Part shown: one piece after another, positions 9,892-20,405 of the stretch | Layout of the letters: each line of letters opens with the position of its first letter | Numbering within the stretch: position 1 is the stretch's first letter | Translations under genes and position numbers: made by a program | Notes under the pieces: generated by a model | The model's database searches: none | What the model was told of the DNA's origin: nothing | The model's input: only the letters and a program-made list of their open reading frames with translations | NCBI GenBank assembly: GCA_007026445.1 | Contig: VDMD01000002.1 | Coordinates: 434,001 to 498,000, forward strand | Origin: Schizophyllum amplum | Taxonomy: Eukaryota > Basidiomycota > Agaricomycetes > Agaricales > Schizophyllaceae | Direction of reading: 5' to 3' | DNA length: 64,000 nt

Positions 9892-10589
9892 CTATGCCGT
9901 CGTCTTCTTCCATTGCTTGTGAGGATCCAACGGGAGAAGCGCTGCAGCTACACGTCGGCCCTCCTCTGTCAAAAGGTTGTACGTGGAGCACGCGTCTCGC
10001 TGTGGAATAGCTCAACAAGCTGTCGATACATGTGTTGTATAACGCACCGTGCTGGTGACTTCCAACTGTATCCCCAGCTGCTTCAGGTAGTTCCGAATGA
10101 AGGTGGGCGCCTGAACTACCGTTATCCCAGTGCCAAGAAGGATTATTTCTGAGGAAGAAGGTTACTTCAGATCTTGCTCTACTTTGCGTACAACGCACCT
10201 GGTCTAGGAAGTACCGCTTCAAAGACCTCGAAGTGCTTCTCCGACCACCCCTCCCATGTTGAACGCAACTGGGTCGGTTCGAGTGGCGGTACATCCCAGA
10301 GGAAAACAGAAGAGTTGAGAAATATGCAGGAGGAGGGTATAATCAAGCCATCAGCTAGCTTGATCCCCTCCTTTTCGCTGATTTCGGAGACTTGGATAGC
10401 TGGTGCTACATCGTCCGCCAAGAAGTTCGTGAAGCCCTCCGAGCGGATGCGAGACGTGTGGAAAGCTCGTGGTTGCACATAGCGGTGTCGTGTTATTGAG
10501 GGGAGAGCAGCAATTCTTCTGGTTATGCCGGAGGCGAGAGGCGCAGGTGCGCGCGCACAGAGCTGGCGGAGAATCCGGGCGGAGGACAT
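9892..10589 (-). CDS. NDUFAF3: complex I assembly factor NDUFAF3-like (DUF498/Mth938 domain)
   Basis: The N-terminus MSSARILRQLCARAPAPLAS is Arg-rich, Ser-rich and free of acidic residues, as in a mitochondrial presequence. The Mth938 domain follows: SEGFTNFLADDVAPAIQVSE, KLADGLIIPSSCIFLNSSVF, LWDVPPLEPT, EKHFEVFEAVLPRPEIILLG, TGITVVQAPTFIRNYLKQLG, IQLEVTST, then after an intron DACSTYNLLTEEGRRVAAAL and LLPLDPHKQWKKTTA. This matches the full length of NDUFAF3, which acts with NDUFAF4 in building the membrane-linked Q-module of complex I in the matrix. The introns (for example 10149-10198) have GTGCGT donors. The gene is convergent with the plus-strand gene ending 76 bp away. Confidence 0.88.
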
Positions 10590-10848
10590 GGATGATGGCA
10601 GACGGAATGATGACGGAGCGCAAGGCCCACGTGGGAGACGCGTCGGTAACGCGACCGTGACGCGGAGCCTGCCGGCGAATTTCTCCGTTCAACCGTGACC
10701 GCGAGCGGCGAGACTCGAGTGAACGGCGACTTCAGTCGCAGCCGTACGCCTCGCTCAAAGGCTCTGCTGGGACTCTGAACCTTGGACTGGATTGGGCTGA
10801 ACCTCTCATAAATTGAACGGCGGGCACATCCGGGGGCATACATTCACT

Positions 10849-12889
10849 ATGCTCTGGTCAAGCGCGCGCCAATCTACGGCCCTCAGGCTGCACCAGATAC
10901 GGATACTACGGGCATCCCGCTGCTTCTCATCTACTTCGTCAACTAGAACCTCTCATGCCGTCCTGCCTCCTCTGCACCATTCCGTCTACGTGTCAGTATC
11001 CACCGACCCATATTTCAACCTGACTATAGAGGACTGGTTTGTCTCATGTCTCCTCCGCGTCGGGCTTCTTCCATGACATACACGCAACAGGCTCTTCCGA
11101 AAGGCAGACCCCTCTCGTCCGCTCCTTTTCCTCTACCGTAACACACCCTGCGTCGTGCTGGGGCGCAATCAGAATCCATGGAAAGAGATCAACCTGGCCG
11201 CCCTCCGGCAGACCTCGATACCGTTTATCCGCAGACGAAGCGGAGGCGGTACTGTATACCATGTAAGATGCTGTCTACTGCATACGCGCTTCGCCCTGAT
11301 TTTTGCCCCCCTTTAGGACCTCGGCAACACGAACTACTCGATACATGTACCACGGACATGGTTCGACCGCAACGTAACATCGCAGATTGTCCTGCGCGCC
11401 GTGCTTGGAATGGGCGTACCTGACGCTGTCGTAAACGACCGCAACGATGTGTGCGTAGGGACGGACAAGATTAGTGGCATCTTCTTGTCTTTGCGTCTAT
11501 GCGCCTGACTAACGAGCTGCGCGCCCTCCACGTTTCCGGTTCGGCCTACAAGATCGTCTCGAGTCGCGCGTACCACCATGGCACCATGCTCATCTCGACC
11601 CAGTTGAAGACCCTCGGGAATCTCCTTAGGAGCGGCAAGGTTCGTCGGGCCTTCTCCACGTTGTTTCTTCGTGCCCCGCGACATCTCTTTCATTAAGTCG
11701 ACCGCTGTGTCGATTCGATACTGCCTCTTGGGGGCTGCGATCTGGCTCGAGGCCGATGTTTTACGTCTGACGGACTTCTATTGCATTGGCCCCTTTGTAT
11801 GCGCACCTCGAGGCTGCATGGGAAAAGCGCGCCGCCCGTCGGGATGTACCGAATGATGGTTCGACAATACTGTGGTTAGCATGGAAATTCCTCCGCCACG
11901 ACGCGGTGATGGCTTTCGAGGGATCTGGAGCTGGACAACAGTGACCTAACTCCCTTTGCTTTGGGCCGCGCCCATGGCAGTGATGATCATCTTTACTCGC
12001 AGCGTCTGCCCTCTTCTCACCCTTCCTCCTAACAGCCTTCCGGAGCTTCTCCTTGATTGGCGCTGGTCCGCTGTGGACCCATTCCCATCTTTTAACCCTC
12101 CATTTAATGGCGCTATACCCGTTCGTCCACCTCCGCGTTGGAATGTTGTGTTGTCTCTGGTCTCGGCGGCTTTCAGAAGTTTTTACTGATGCAGTTTTTA
12201 GCAGGACTCCATGTCCACTAAGGGCGTAGCCTCCGTACCGTCCCCGGTCTGCAATCTCCAGCTGTTCAACCCGTCCCTGAGCCACCAAGCCTTCGTCGAC
12301 TCCATGATTCGCGAATTCCAACACGAGTACGGCACGACAGAAGAGGCGAGCTGCTCACATACCACCCCCGATTCCTCACCTGACCGTCCTTATCAGCCGT
12401 GCGTCGTGGCCGACTCTGAGAAACTGAAGGCGGCGGAGTACATTCGGAAAGGCATGGAGGAGCTTCCGGTGCGTACCGCCGTCGGTAAGCGCCTTCAAGC
12501 GCTTGACGATCTTTTTCCAGAGCTGGGATTGGGCGTACGGACAGACGCCCGAGTTCCACTACACCGTTAGCAAGGCGTTTCCCTGGGGTGAAGTCGTACG
12601 TCACCCCTTGCTGTGTTCTTGAGCGCTACGTTGACGAGTACACCAGTCTGCTGTCATCCGCTCTAAGCGGGGGCTCATTCTGAGTTGTGATGTCGAACTG
12701 AAGGATAGCCCCCTCGCGCTGGATTTTACAGCACTTGACGGGGTATTCAGGGACCAGAAGTATGGCTTTGTAGACAGCGGTGAGGCGGACACCGTGCGCG
12801 AACAGCTGACGGATAGAGACGGAGCGGAGAGCGGGGACAGGCGGATGGAGGTCTATACGTGGTTGCGGGAAGTCATGTCAGAGAGATAG
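10849..12889 (+). CDS. AIM22: lipoate-protein ligase A-like, with abnormal gene structure
   Basis: The presequence-like start (MLWSSARQSTALRLHQIRIL) is followed by the LplA/BPL fold: SVYVSVSTDPYFNLTIEDW|LF, LLFLYRNTPCVVLGRNQNPW, RRRSGGGTVYHDLGNTNYS (lipoyl-AMP site), AVVNDRNDVCVGTDKI, SGSAYKIVSSRAYHHGTMLI (catalytic Lys region), LGNLLRSGK, STKGVASVPSPVCNLQ, then SWDWAYGQTPEFHYTVSK and a C-terminal accessory part ending TWLREVMSER. The protein should attach lipoate to mitochondrial dehydrogenase E2 subunits and GcvH (yeast homologue AIM22). Two oddities: between TDKI and SGSAYK no AG acceptor is found where homology needs it (around 11538), and RSGK is separated from STKGVAS by 565 nt (11640-12204). 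The gene may therefore be mis-sequenced, unusually spliced or damaged. Confidence 0.8.
11640..12204 (+). other. 565-nt intron-like insertion in the lipoate ligase gene
   Basis: The segment begins GTTCGT and ends TTTTTAGCAG and sits exactly between codons of a conserved block (LLRSGK | DSMSTKGVAS). It is about ten times the usual intron length in this window. I see no inverted termini, target-site duplication or recognisable coding domain inside, so its origin (expanded intron, insertion remnant) is open. Confidence 0.6.
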
Positions 12890-13402
12890 GGCCGCAATAT
12901 GGACAAAACTAGTCGGTTCGACCCAAGACACCTTGTAGCCATGCTCCGCTATCGGCAGCACCTCGTTGCTCGCGCGCGTCCGGCGTGCATCTTGTTCTGG
13001 CACGAGCGACGGGATGAATGTCGAGTCGTACGAGGTTTTGAAGATGGGGCGTGAGCCATGACATAACACGCAGCCGCAAAAGGGCGCGCGGCCAGGTGTC
13101 AGCTGCACGTTGGCGGTCTGATCTGGGTCAGAATCTGAACCGCGCCACACTTGGTTCGTATCACGTGATCGTGCGCGGCAGGTCGGAAATAGCCGGGTAC
13201 GGTCAGCGGCGAGCGCCAACTCTAGAGCCTGTCTAGAGCCACAGGTTCTGCACGTCCTGGCGCACAGACGGATGCAAGCGAGACGACAAAGGGTTGTGGA
13301 AGGGCTCTCGTCATTACCCAACAGATGACGGGCAAGTGACTGACATCAATGCGCAAAGTCATGAAGGTGCAATATTTGTATTCAGCAGAGCGTTGGAATG
13401 GT
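12890..13402. other. convergent intergenic gap, no gene recognised
   Basis: Lies between the 3' ends of the lipoate ligase (plus) and NDUFA1 (minus) genes. Short frames on both strands show no recognisable motif. Confidence 0.5.
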
Positions 13403-13806
13403 TTATGCGATCCTCTGGACGGCCACGACAGGTCTAGTCTCGTAGTCTTCTGGTGCTTGAGGTTCTGTCTGCATAAAATCAGAAGGAATGAGATCATGAT
13501 AGCACTGTGAACGCACACTCTGTCCCCGCTTGTGCCCCGTCAACCGGAAGTCGCGGTTCACCATCATAGTGTCCCACTGGTCCAGGTTGTAACGACCACT
13601 CTACAGATGATATAAGCACACATCGAGTCAGACATATCAGGCCACGCACCCGACCAAGGTTCTGCGACCGCTCGGTGAGGTTCAAGAGCGTACCAGTCAC
13701 TCCGAAGAAAGCAGTCATGATTCCTATTCAGGCGCGTAAGCAACTGGCGATGGTAGCTTTTCGCGGACTGACCAAGGGGAACAAGCGCCTCCCAAGGAAC
13801 AGGCAT
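13403..13806 (-). CDS. NDUFA1: NADH:ubiquinone oxidoreductase subunit NDUFA1 (MWFE)
   Basis: Four exons give a protein of about 80 residues: MPVPWEALVPLG|IMTAFF, GVTGTLLNLTERSQNLGR, SGRYNLDQWDTMMVNRDFRL, TGHKRGQS, and TEPQAPEDYETRPVVAVQ before the stop. The MPVPWEALxPxG start, a single hydrophobic helix and the WDxxMxxRDxRLTG signature are those of fungal MWFE subunits. The protein anchors in the inner membrane through its N-terminal helix and is needed for assembly and activity of complex I. The intron donors are GTCAGT, GTGCGT and GTGCGT. It is the third complex I-related gene in about 5.5 kb. Confidence 0.88.
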
Positions 13807-14241
13807 CCTGGGTAGCTAATGGCAAAGCGGGATGACGGCTTCGTTTGGAACGGGTTAACGAGGAGATTGATTTGCCATTGTTTACAGCGTATGTCGGCTC
13901 TCTCGGCCCGAGCAAACCAGCGCTATCAGCCTCAAGTTGAAGCAGGCTCTCTTCACGGCCTGTTCAGCGCAAGCTGTATAGTCCTGAGTGAATTTAGTCG
14001 TAGTGTATGGTACAGAGATGATATAAAGTGTAGCGGTACGGATATACTGAGATAATAAGATTAAGACGTAGGTAATATAAGTAACGGTCGCGAAAGAGTC
14101 GACTGACTGCATATGTGAGGTCGGGAGGCCAACAAAGAAGCGCTGATAGAGAGCATGGAATACAACGGCCTAGTGATAACAAACCGAAAGCTGCGGACCA
14201 CGTATTCTCGTCCGCACAATGGATCTACTATGCAGTAGCCA
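13807..14241. other. intergenic, AT-richer than neighbours
   Basis: Contains the NDUFA1 promoter and the 3' flank of the next minus-strand gene. The 13990-14090 part is rich in A/T with ATATACTGAGATAATAAG-type sequence. No gene seen. Confidence 0.5.
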
Positions 14242-15484
14242 TCAGAAATCTTCGCCGTTCATGAACGAAGGAACGCCCGTCACGGGAGGTGTCAAAGCCT
14301 CGGCATGCGGAGGCGGAAAATCCCAACCGGCACCCCAGCCAGGATAATGGGAATTTGGCGGATAAAGCGTGTTAAATGGTCTCAAGACCCCGATACCGTC
14401 CATGGGAGAAAAAGAACCATACAGTGGCGATTCACCTGCGCCCCCGTATCCAAAGCCGTCTTGTTGCGTGCTATACGGGGTGTCCAGTATAGCATGAGAG
14501 CTCGATGTCGAGCTCGACACGGCCGCTAGAGAGTACATCGGCGATGTGTCCATGTGACATGGGTCAGACGGCGACATCGTCATTTGGTGGTGCGGATAAG
14601 TGCCGCTCGACGGGTAGTAAGGCGGTCTGTGGCTGCCAAAGTTGTTTCCCGTCGTCGGTATATATGGAGGCGAAGTTGAGGGAATGTCTTCAGAAAAGAA
14701 TGACGGCGGGAAGCCGGGGTGCATCGCTTGAAACTGGGGTGGCTGAGCATGATGATATGGCGCTCGCTGACGCGCCAACGGGAGCGGCTCCTCGTATGCT
14801 GCGCGATTTTGTCGAATGTGGAAGTCCGAGGACAAGTTGTCGAAACCAGGAAGCTGGCCGACGGGCCTCTCAGGAGAAGAGTGACCCAGATTGAGACTAA
14901 GCGCGTTCTGAGTCGAATCTGACGGATAAATGATGAGTTACGAAGAGCTCAAGAAGAGAAAGTGGAAGACGCACCATGCGATAATTGCTCTGGTTGTGCT
15001 GGCAGGCCAGCTCGCCGGCGACTCGGAGGTCGTCTAAAACAATAGCAGCGTCAACAACGGCTCGACGTCGTATACTCAACCGACGTACCTTCCTGCATGA
15101 TATGTCCCCTGTGGCGCAGACGGGTTGGCCCGGGTCGACCTCGTAGTATCCGTCCGTCGACTTGAAGGAGCTGGTCCCCTCCGTGGTGATGCCGCTATAG
15201 TCAGGTGGGTTTCGCCTTCCCAGTCTATGTTGAGAGGCTTATACTCAAGCTGACCGTGGCTATTGCACTTCAGCTGGCCGGCTTGACATGCAGAGCTTCC
15301 CTGGGCGACATAACGACGAACTGGAAGGGCAGGTCTTAATGGTTTTCCCCACAAGGGGGACTACAGACTCCTATGAGAAAAGCATGACAGCGATGGAACA
15401 TCGGTGACTCACGTTGCTGTCATTGAAGTATGGTTGCAAAGAGCAAGGCCATTTGGAGGGACCAGGATGAGAGGCAGCGGGCAT
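14242..15484 (-). CDS. proline/tyrosine-rich protein of unknown function
   Basis: Four exons can be joined in frame on the minus strand: MPAASHPGPSKWPCSLQPYF to NDSN; SPLWGKPLRPALPVRRYVAQ through YKPLNIDWEGETHLTIAASP and TYHAGR; RPPSRRRAGLPAQPEQLSHD; and the last exon, which contains GFDNLSSDFHIRQNRAAYEE, many SPP, YPP and STS motifs, and ends GVPSFMNGEDF. The first half is basic (Arg-rich), the second half is low-complexity Pro/Ser/Tyr/Gly without charged clusters. This build resembles fungal transcription regulators with a disordered activation tail, but no DNA-binding domain is recognised, so no function is assigned. The start is uncertain because the frame stays open upstream of 15484. 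Alternative gene boundaries are possible. Confidence 0.5.
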
Positions 15485-16826
15485 TAGATGACAGGAATGG
15501 GAGGGGCAGGGAGGACAACAGTCATTCGCATTATGTTGACCCTTCTTATACGGAGGGGAGGACAACCGCGCGTTTGCCGCAAGGCAGGTCGTGTCATTTG
15601 GATTCGCCCAACGGTAGGACAGTCAAGATGCGGTGATGAGATCTATCGCATGCCTATACACCCAGGACCCCCAAGCAAATCAGTACTAGTCACCAAACTC
15701 GTGGTGTTCAGCGCCTCCCGAGTGAAGAAGTGCAGGATATAGATACTATCGTTGAGTTGTTGCGTCAAGGCGACTTTCCACAAAGTTACAAGCCTCGAGG
15801 ACAAGGCTGTCGCCACATACAGATGAGCCCAGCCTGAGGTGCATGTCGCCGAGGCAGTAGCGCAGGTGCTATATTGCAGAAGTCGGCTAATCAATGGTGG
15901 TAGCAGAAAACAACGCGAAGCATAGCCGTGCGGCTCTGCCGGATGACGATTGCATAGATATTCCTTTTTGGGATTGTTGATGAATGCCGGCTATGCACGT
16001 GCAACCTTCTCTCTCCCACGATGATCTCGAAAGGACTGGACGCCTCAAAGGCAAAGGACAGTATCGTACGTGTGGTAAGACTGCTCGTAAAGCTTTCTAG
16101 TCGTGAAGCTTGAAGAGTTGAACAACAGCGCCCGAATTGGGACCCACAACTAATTTTCCTGCAAATCCACATTCGCCTCTGACGCTCGTTAGATCATCAT
16201 AGAACAGCTGCTATAGACGATAGAGTCAGTGGGAAGTGACGCGCGTTCTTCACTGATAGCCACAGGCGAGTGAAGTAAGGCTTGCAAGCGGGAGAAGACT
16301 CTTGAGCGATGCCCCGACCCGCTGGACCCACACTTGACTCACCATCGAAGTTCAATCAACATCGCGGAACGATAGAGCCCACAAAGACGCAGATGAAGAC
16401 GGAAGATAGTGACTCACTGGGCTGTACTCCTGACGTAGACGCGCGTGAAGAACAATGGGCGCTTTTCCTACGCCCTGAAGACAGTTGCGCGTCCCAGCCC
16501 GAGCAGTGTCCTGGCGCTAGCAACATCTCAACTTGTGCTCGAGCCTTATACCCGCGGTATAGCTATAAAGCAGCGACGCCCACAGTCGGCTTACCGCGAC
16601 CTCTCCGCCGTCCCGAGCGAATTTCCTCCCATAGCCTCCCTACAGCAAGATGTACGACCGTAACGCAACGACCCCCTCATGGCGGGCGCCCACACTCGGA
16701 TGGTCTGACCACAAGGAGCTCGCACTGGGTTCAACATGCAGCCCAGCCGCGCCTGTACCACTTAGTACACGTGTGTCGCCACACTCGGCTGCTTCGCAAC
16801 AGAAGGACGTGATATTTTGGCGACAG
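15485..16826. other. unassigned region
   Basis: Several frames of 60-170 codons exist on both strands (for example 16309-16812 plus and 15891-16172 minus), but none shows a recognisable domain or convincing joined structure. A GCTATAAAGC box lies at about 16559-16568, upstream of the plus-strand exons described next. It may hold the 5' part of that gene, including a candidate start MYDRNATTPSWRAPTLGWSD at 16650. Confidence 0.4.
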
Positions 16827-17134
16827 AGGCGGAGTAGGAGGCGATGTCCCGGTGCAAGGTCTGAGTCCGTCGTCGTCGAGCTGGCAGGCAAGGTATTCTC
16901 CCGCGGCCGACGTTCGTACAGGCAAGGTGGATCTGCAAGGCAGCAAGTACGGACTTAGCTTCAATTCTTACGACCTTCCATGACTCAACCATGACTAGCC
17001 TGTTGGAGCAAGTTGGGTACGAGTCCCACGAGGAACCCACCATCCTCGGACGCATTGTGCCTCCAAGCCAGAAAATCCAGCTGTACGTGTCACCGATTCG
17101 CAGCAATAGCCTCCATGTCTATCCCGATAGCTAG
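16827..17134 (+). CDS. 3' exons of an unidentified gene
   Basis: Two exons join in frame: 16827-16946 and 16999-17134, separated by a 52-nt intron (GTACGG ... CATGACTAG). The translation reads GGVGGDVPVQGLSPSSSSWQ, ARYSPAADVRTGKVDLQGSN, LLEQVGYESHEEPTILGRIV and PPSQKIQLYVSPIRSNSLHV before the stop. The second exon has well-formed alternating strand and loop composition and looks conserved, yet I do not recognise the family. The 5' end could not be fixed. Candidate upstream pieces lie at 16309-16760. The gene is convergent with the HVA22 gene. Confidence 0.4.
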
Positions 17135-17281
17135 ATACATAAGTGCAGACCGGTGTTTGGAGAGAATGAATAGATATAATACATTGCAGGGAAGTAAATG
17201 CCGTGGATGATGCGTCGAGAGTTCGTGTTCCTTGTGTGTCTCCGTATCGTGCAAAAGCGGACGTCGCTTGCTTGCCATACA

Positions 17282-17341
17282 GCCAATGCACTCGTAGCCA
17301 ATGTACTCGTAGCCGATGTACTTGTAGCCAATGTACTTGCT
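17282..17341. repeat. four tandem 15-bp units
   Basis: The unit GCCAATGTACTCGTA occurs four times in a row with one to three mismatches (17282, 17297, 17312, 17327). The multiple of three keeps every frame open. On the minus strand it would read YIGYK/YIGYE. It lies just beyond the stop codon of the HVA22-like gene, so in the model given it is 3' untranslated sequence. Confidence 0.85.
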
Positions 17342-17364
17342 TTCGCCTCCGATGACCCCTTCAT

Positions 17365-19436
17365 TCAATTTGCCGGGCCCTTCTTCTGAGCTGCACGCGC
17401 AGGCTGCGAGCGCGTTCTGTAGACCGGCCGTGTGACGGAGACAACGCGCTTCAGGGACGTCGCCGCCGCCTTCTTGGGCGCGACGACCTTGGGTACAGGT
17501 ACAGCGACCGCCTTCCCGCTCCGTGTAGACAGTACTCGTCGGCGCTTGCCATACGGAGGCTGCTCGTCCACGTCGGACGGCGCAGTGACATCCGTGCCTG
17601 CGTCGGACGCACTTGTCGTTGACGCCGAGCTCGCAGTCGACGTCGGGTTCGTGCTCGCGGTCGCCGCCGAGCTGGTGCTGGTCGCGCTACCGCTTGTCTC
17701 CGCAGACGGCGTCCGACGCACGCGGGCCGGCTGGCGGCGAGGGTGCACAGTCGACCTGCCTAAGCGCGCAGCCCGGCCGGCCACCCTGAGGTCCTCCACT
17801 TCTGCGGTTTGCGCGTGCGCGCGCTTCTTGCCTGCAATCTTAGTGGCGCGGAACGGCGGGTTCGGTCCAGATGCTGCCCTCGGGATGTCGGGCGATGACA
17901 CGTCCGAATTGGTCCGCGATGACGCGTGTGAGGTCGCAGCGGGGGCAGTGGGCTCAGTCTCCATGAGTGCGTCGGTCGTAGCGGGAATGGGGACAGCGTC
18001 CTCGGTCTGATCCATTGGCGCCACAGGCAACGACTCCGGCGAGACGGCCATCCTCGCCAGCGGTGGCTCCCTCGGCGTGTCCAGATCCGCCCTCCGAAGC
18101 CCTCGCGGCATCGGCGTCTGCAGCGTAATGTTGAAGCTATCCTCCTCGTCTTCATCGTACTCTTCGTCCTCCCGCTCTTCATCAACAGTCATCTCCCCGT
18201 CAACGACCTCCCCCTCCCGGTCAACAGCCATCGGCGCCCCCGCGCCCGACTCTGCATTTACGCCAGCGGCGTGGATCCCCAAGAATATAGATTCGTCGCT
18301 CAAAACGGGCACGGAGTGGGGATCCTGGTCCTCACGTGGCGTCCTGAGCGACTGCCGAAAACCCGGCTCGTCGTCGGCTTCAGCAATACTTGACGAAATT
18401 GGTGGCTCCGGCTTGAGCGTACGCGACGCAGGCTGGAAAGGCGTAGCGGGGTATGCAGAGGGGAACTCGGGGTACTTGCGCCACTCGTCCTCCTCGGCAA
18501 GGGGCGCGCCGGCCTCCGCGGCCTCGCGGTCGAGCTCGTCGGGGTGCGGAGGAATGAAGCGTTCTTCGGAGTCGTCCTGATAGGACGATGGAGGCGGATG
18601 CCATATTTGGTGACCGTTGGTTGGTGTCGCGGGTAGGCCATCTATGTGCCCGTTCTGGACGCGGACCTGCTGTACACTGCCATATCATTCAGTGCGCGTT
18701 CAGTGATAGATGCAAACGGCATACGAACCTCATGGAGCTTGACACGACAAACGCGTCCGCGGATCCGGAGGCGCACACGGTAGACGTAGCTGACACGGTC
18801 TCGCTTACGACTGATGCGCCGTTTGCGAGAGGGGTGGTGGGTTTGTCTTGAGTGGGATCGTGCTCGTATTCCGCCTCGGCTTGCCGCGATTGCCACCACA
18901 TGATGAAGGGCTGCAGGGGCAGGGTGGCCACGGTGAAGATGAGGTCACCGATCATGGTCGACACGTCGAGCAGGGCATCCAACGCCGCGGTATGCGGCTT
19001 GAGGAAGGGGCGGATGATGTGCAGATAGATGGGCTCCGCAGCCTGCATGGGATCTCAGCTGGAGCACGATAAGCGGAGGCACAAGGAACGCACCCGGGCA
19101 CGCGCCACGATGAGGAAGAGCATGGCCATGGACTTGAGCTCGTCGTAAAATGGGATGAATATGGATATGACCCGCTCTATCAAGCGTTCGTAAAGAAGGA
19201 AACAGCACTGGACGGATGGGTTCAGCCAATAGCATCCAGCAAATTGCAACGCGACTCACGAAAACGAGCCAGACGGCGAGACAGCCTTTCATGTCGCGCT
19301 TTCTCTGCGATTGCGCGCGTAATGTAGGACGTCCGCCATTGCGCGGCGACGGTGGCGGAGGCTTGAGTGTCTTGTATGTTTCCCATACGTTCGTGCAGAC
19401 CATGGCTACCCGCATGGCGGGTGCTATGAGCGACAT
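17365..19436 (-). CDS. HVA22/TB2/DP1 (REEP/Yop1-like) ER-shaping protein with long disordered tail
   Basis: Start MSLIAPAMRVAMVCTNVWET. After a short basic linker come KGCLAVWLVF, CYWLNPSVQCCFLLYERLIE and RVISIFIPFYDELKSMAMLF, EPIYLHIIRPFLKPHTAALD and LIFTVATLPLQPFIMWW, which form the paired reticulon-like hairpins of the TB2/DP1/HVA22 family. These proteins bend ER membrane into tubules. An intron joins VVSSSM to SVQQVRVQNGHIDGLPAT, leading into a roughly 430-residue low-complexity tail with acidic runs (EREDEEYDEDEED) and basic ones (GKKRAHAQ, YGKRRRV). The tail is much longer than in yeast Yop1. The join is supported by phase and by one uninterrupted frame. It could instead be two genes, but no start signal is seen at the boundary. 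Confidence 0.8.
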
Positions 19437-19713
19437 GCTTGCGAGCGCCTAGCGCGACGCGCGAGTGTCCTGGTTTGTTTTCGTGTCTTGTCGTTGAGAG
19501 AATGAATCCGAGAAGATGAAGGGCGTCAGCAGAGGAAAGGAAGAGGACCACGTATGTGACTGGGCATGAGGCGTGGCGATGACAGAAGGAGCAGACGCGC
19601 CTCGTGTCCGACGTTCGGGAATATGAACCGTGCTTATTGTCGCCTGTTTACCGGCGCCATTTTCGACCTTGTTCGCCGTCTGCACGTGGTGTGTCGTTCC
19701 CCCTCCCGCCACC

Positions 19714-20405
19714 ATGCCGAAAATCAAGACGACGAGGACAAAGAAGTGCGTGGCATATCACAGTGGAAGGACTTTGACTAACGAGCTGCAGGCCGCCTGA
19801 GGGCTTTGAAGAGATCGAGATGGTACGCCCCCACGAGCGCTTATTCGGAGAGTTGTATTCAAGTTGCCCCAGGTCCTCGATGATTATGCCAAGAAGATGC
19901 GCGACGCGGAGAACGAGTCTCACGAAGGAAAGCGCAAGGCAGAATCGCTCTGGCCCATTATGCGCATATCCCACACACGGTCCAGATACATCTACGAGCT
20001 CTACTACAAGCGAGAAGCAATCTCGCGCGAGCTATACGACTGGCTGCTGAAGGAGGGATACGCGGACGCCAAGTGCGTGTCCTGCTAGTTGTGCTAGCCG
20101 CCTTCTGACACGAACTCTCAGTCTGATCGCGAAGTGGAAGAAGACCGGCTATGAGAAGTTATGCTGCGTACGGTGTATTCAGACAAGAGTGCGTGTCATG
20201 CCTGTTGTATGCTGCTCAGTGCTGACACCTCCTAGGACATGAACTACCAAGGCTCGACGTGCATATGCAGGGTGCCGAAAGCCCAAATCCGGTCGGGAAC
20301 CATTGTCGAATGTGTTCACTGTGGTGCGTCATATAGGAGAGACCTCATTCTTGAAGCTGCTGAACTGCTTTAAAAGGTTGCAGAGGATGTAGTTCAGATT
20401 CATGA
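19714..20405 (+). CDS. BUD31: BUD31/G10 pre-mRNA splicing factor
   Basis: Five exons give [119 protein letters not shown] and [16 protein letters not shown]. The C-terminal cysteines (CC..C, C.C, C..CGCRGC) form the zinc cluster of BUD31, a core component of the Bact spliceosome and NineTeen-related complex. The length of about 148 residues is the family norm. All four introns obey GT-AG, three with GTGCGT donors. The start ATG lies in CCGCCACCATGC, a good fungal initiation context. Confidence 0.95.

Noticed and set aside
11761..12324. 187-codon minus-strand gene inside the lipoate ligase locus
   Set aside because: Overlaps the conserved sense exon at its start and has no recognisable domain; treated as a chance frame through the insertion.
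17282..17341. CRISPR-like array
   Set aside because: The units are contiguous tandem 15-mers without spacers, in a eukaryotic genome.
17432..18010. Plus-strand open frame opposite the HVA22-type tail
   Set aside because: Shadow of the Ala/Thr/Ser-rich tail; no start context or splice partners.
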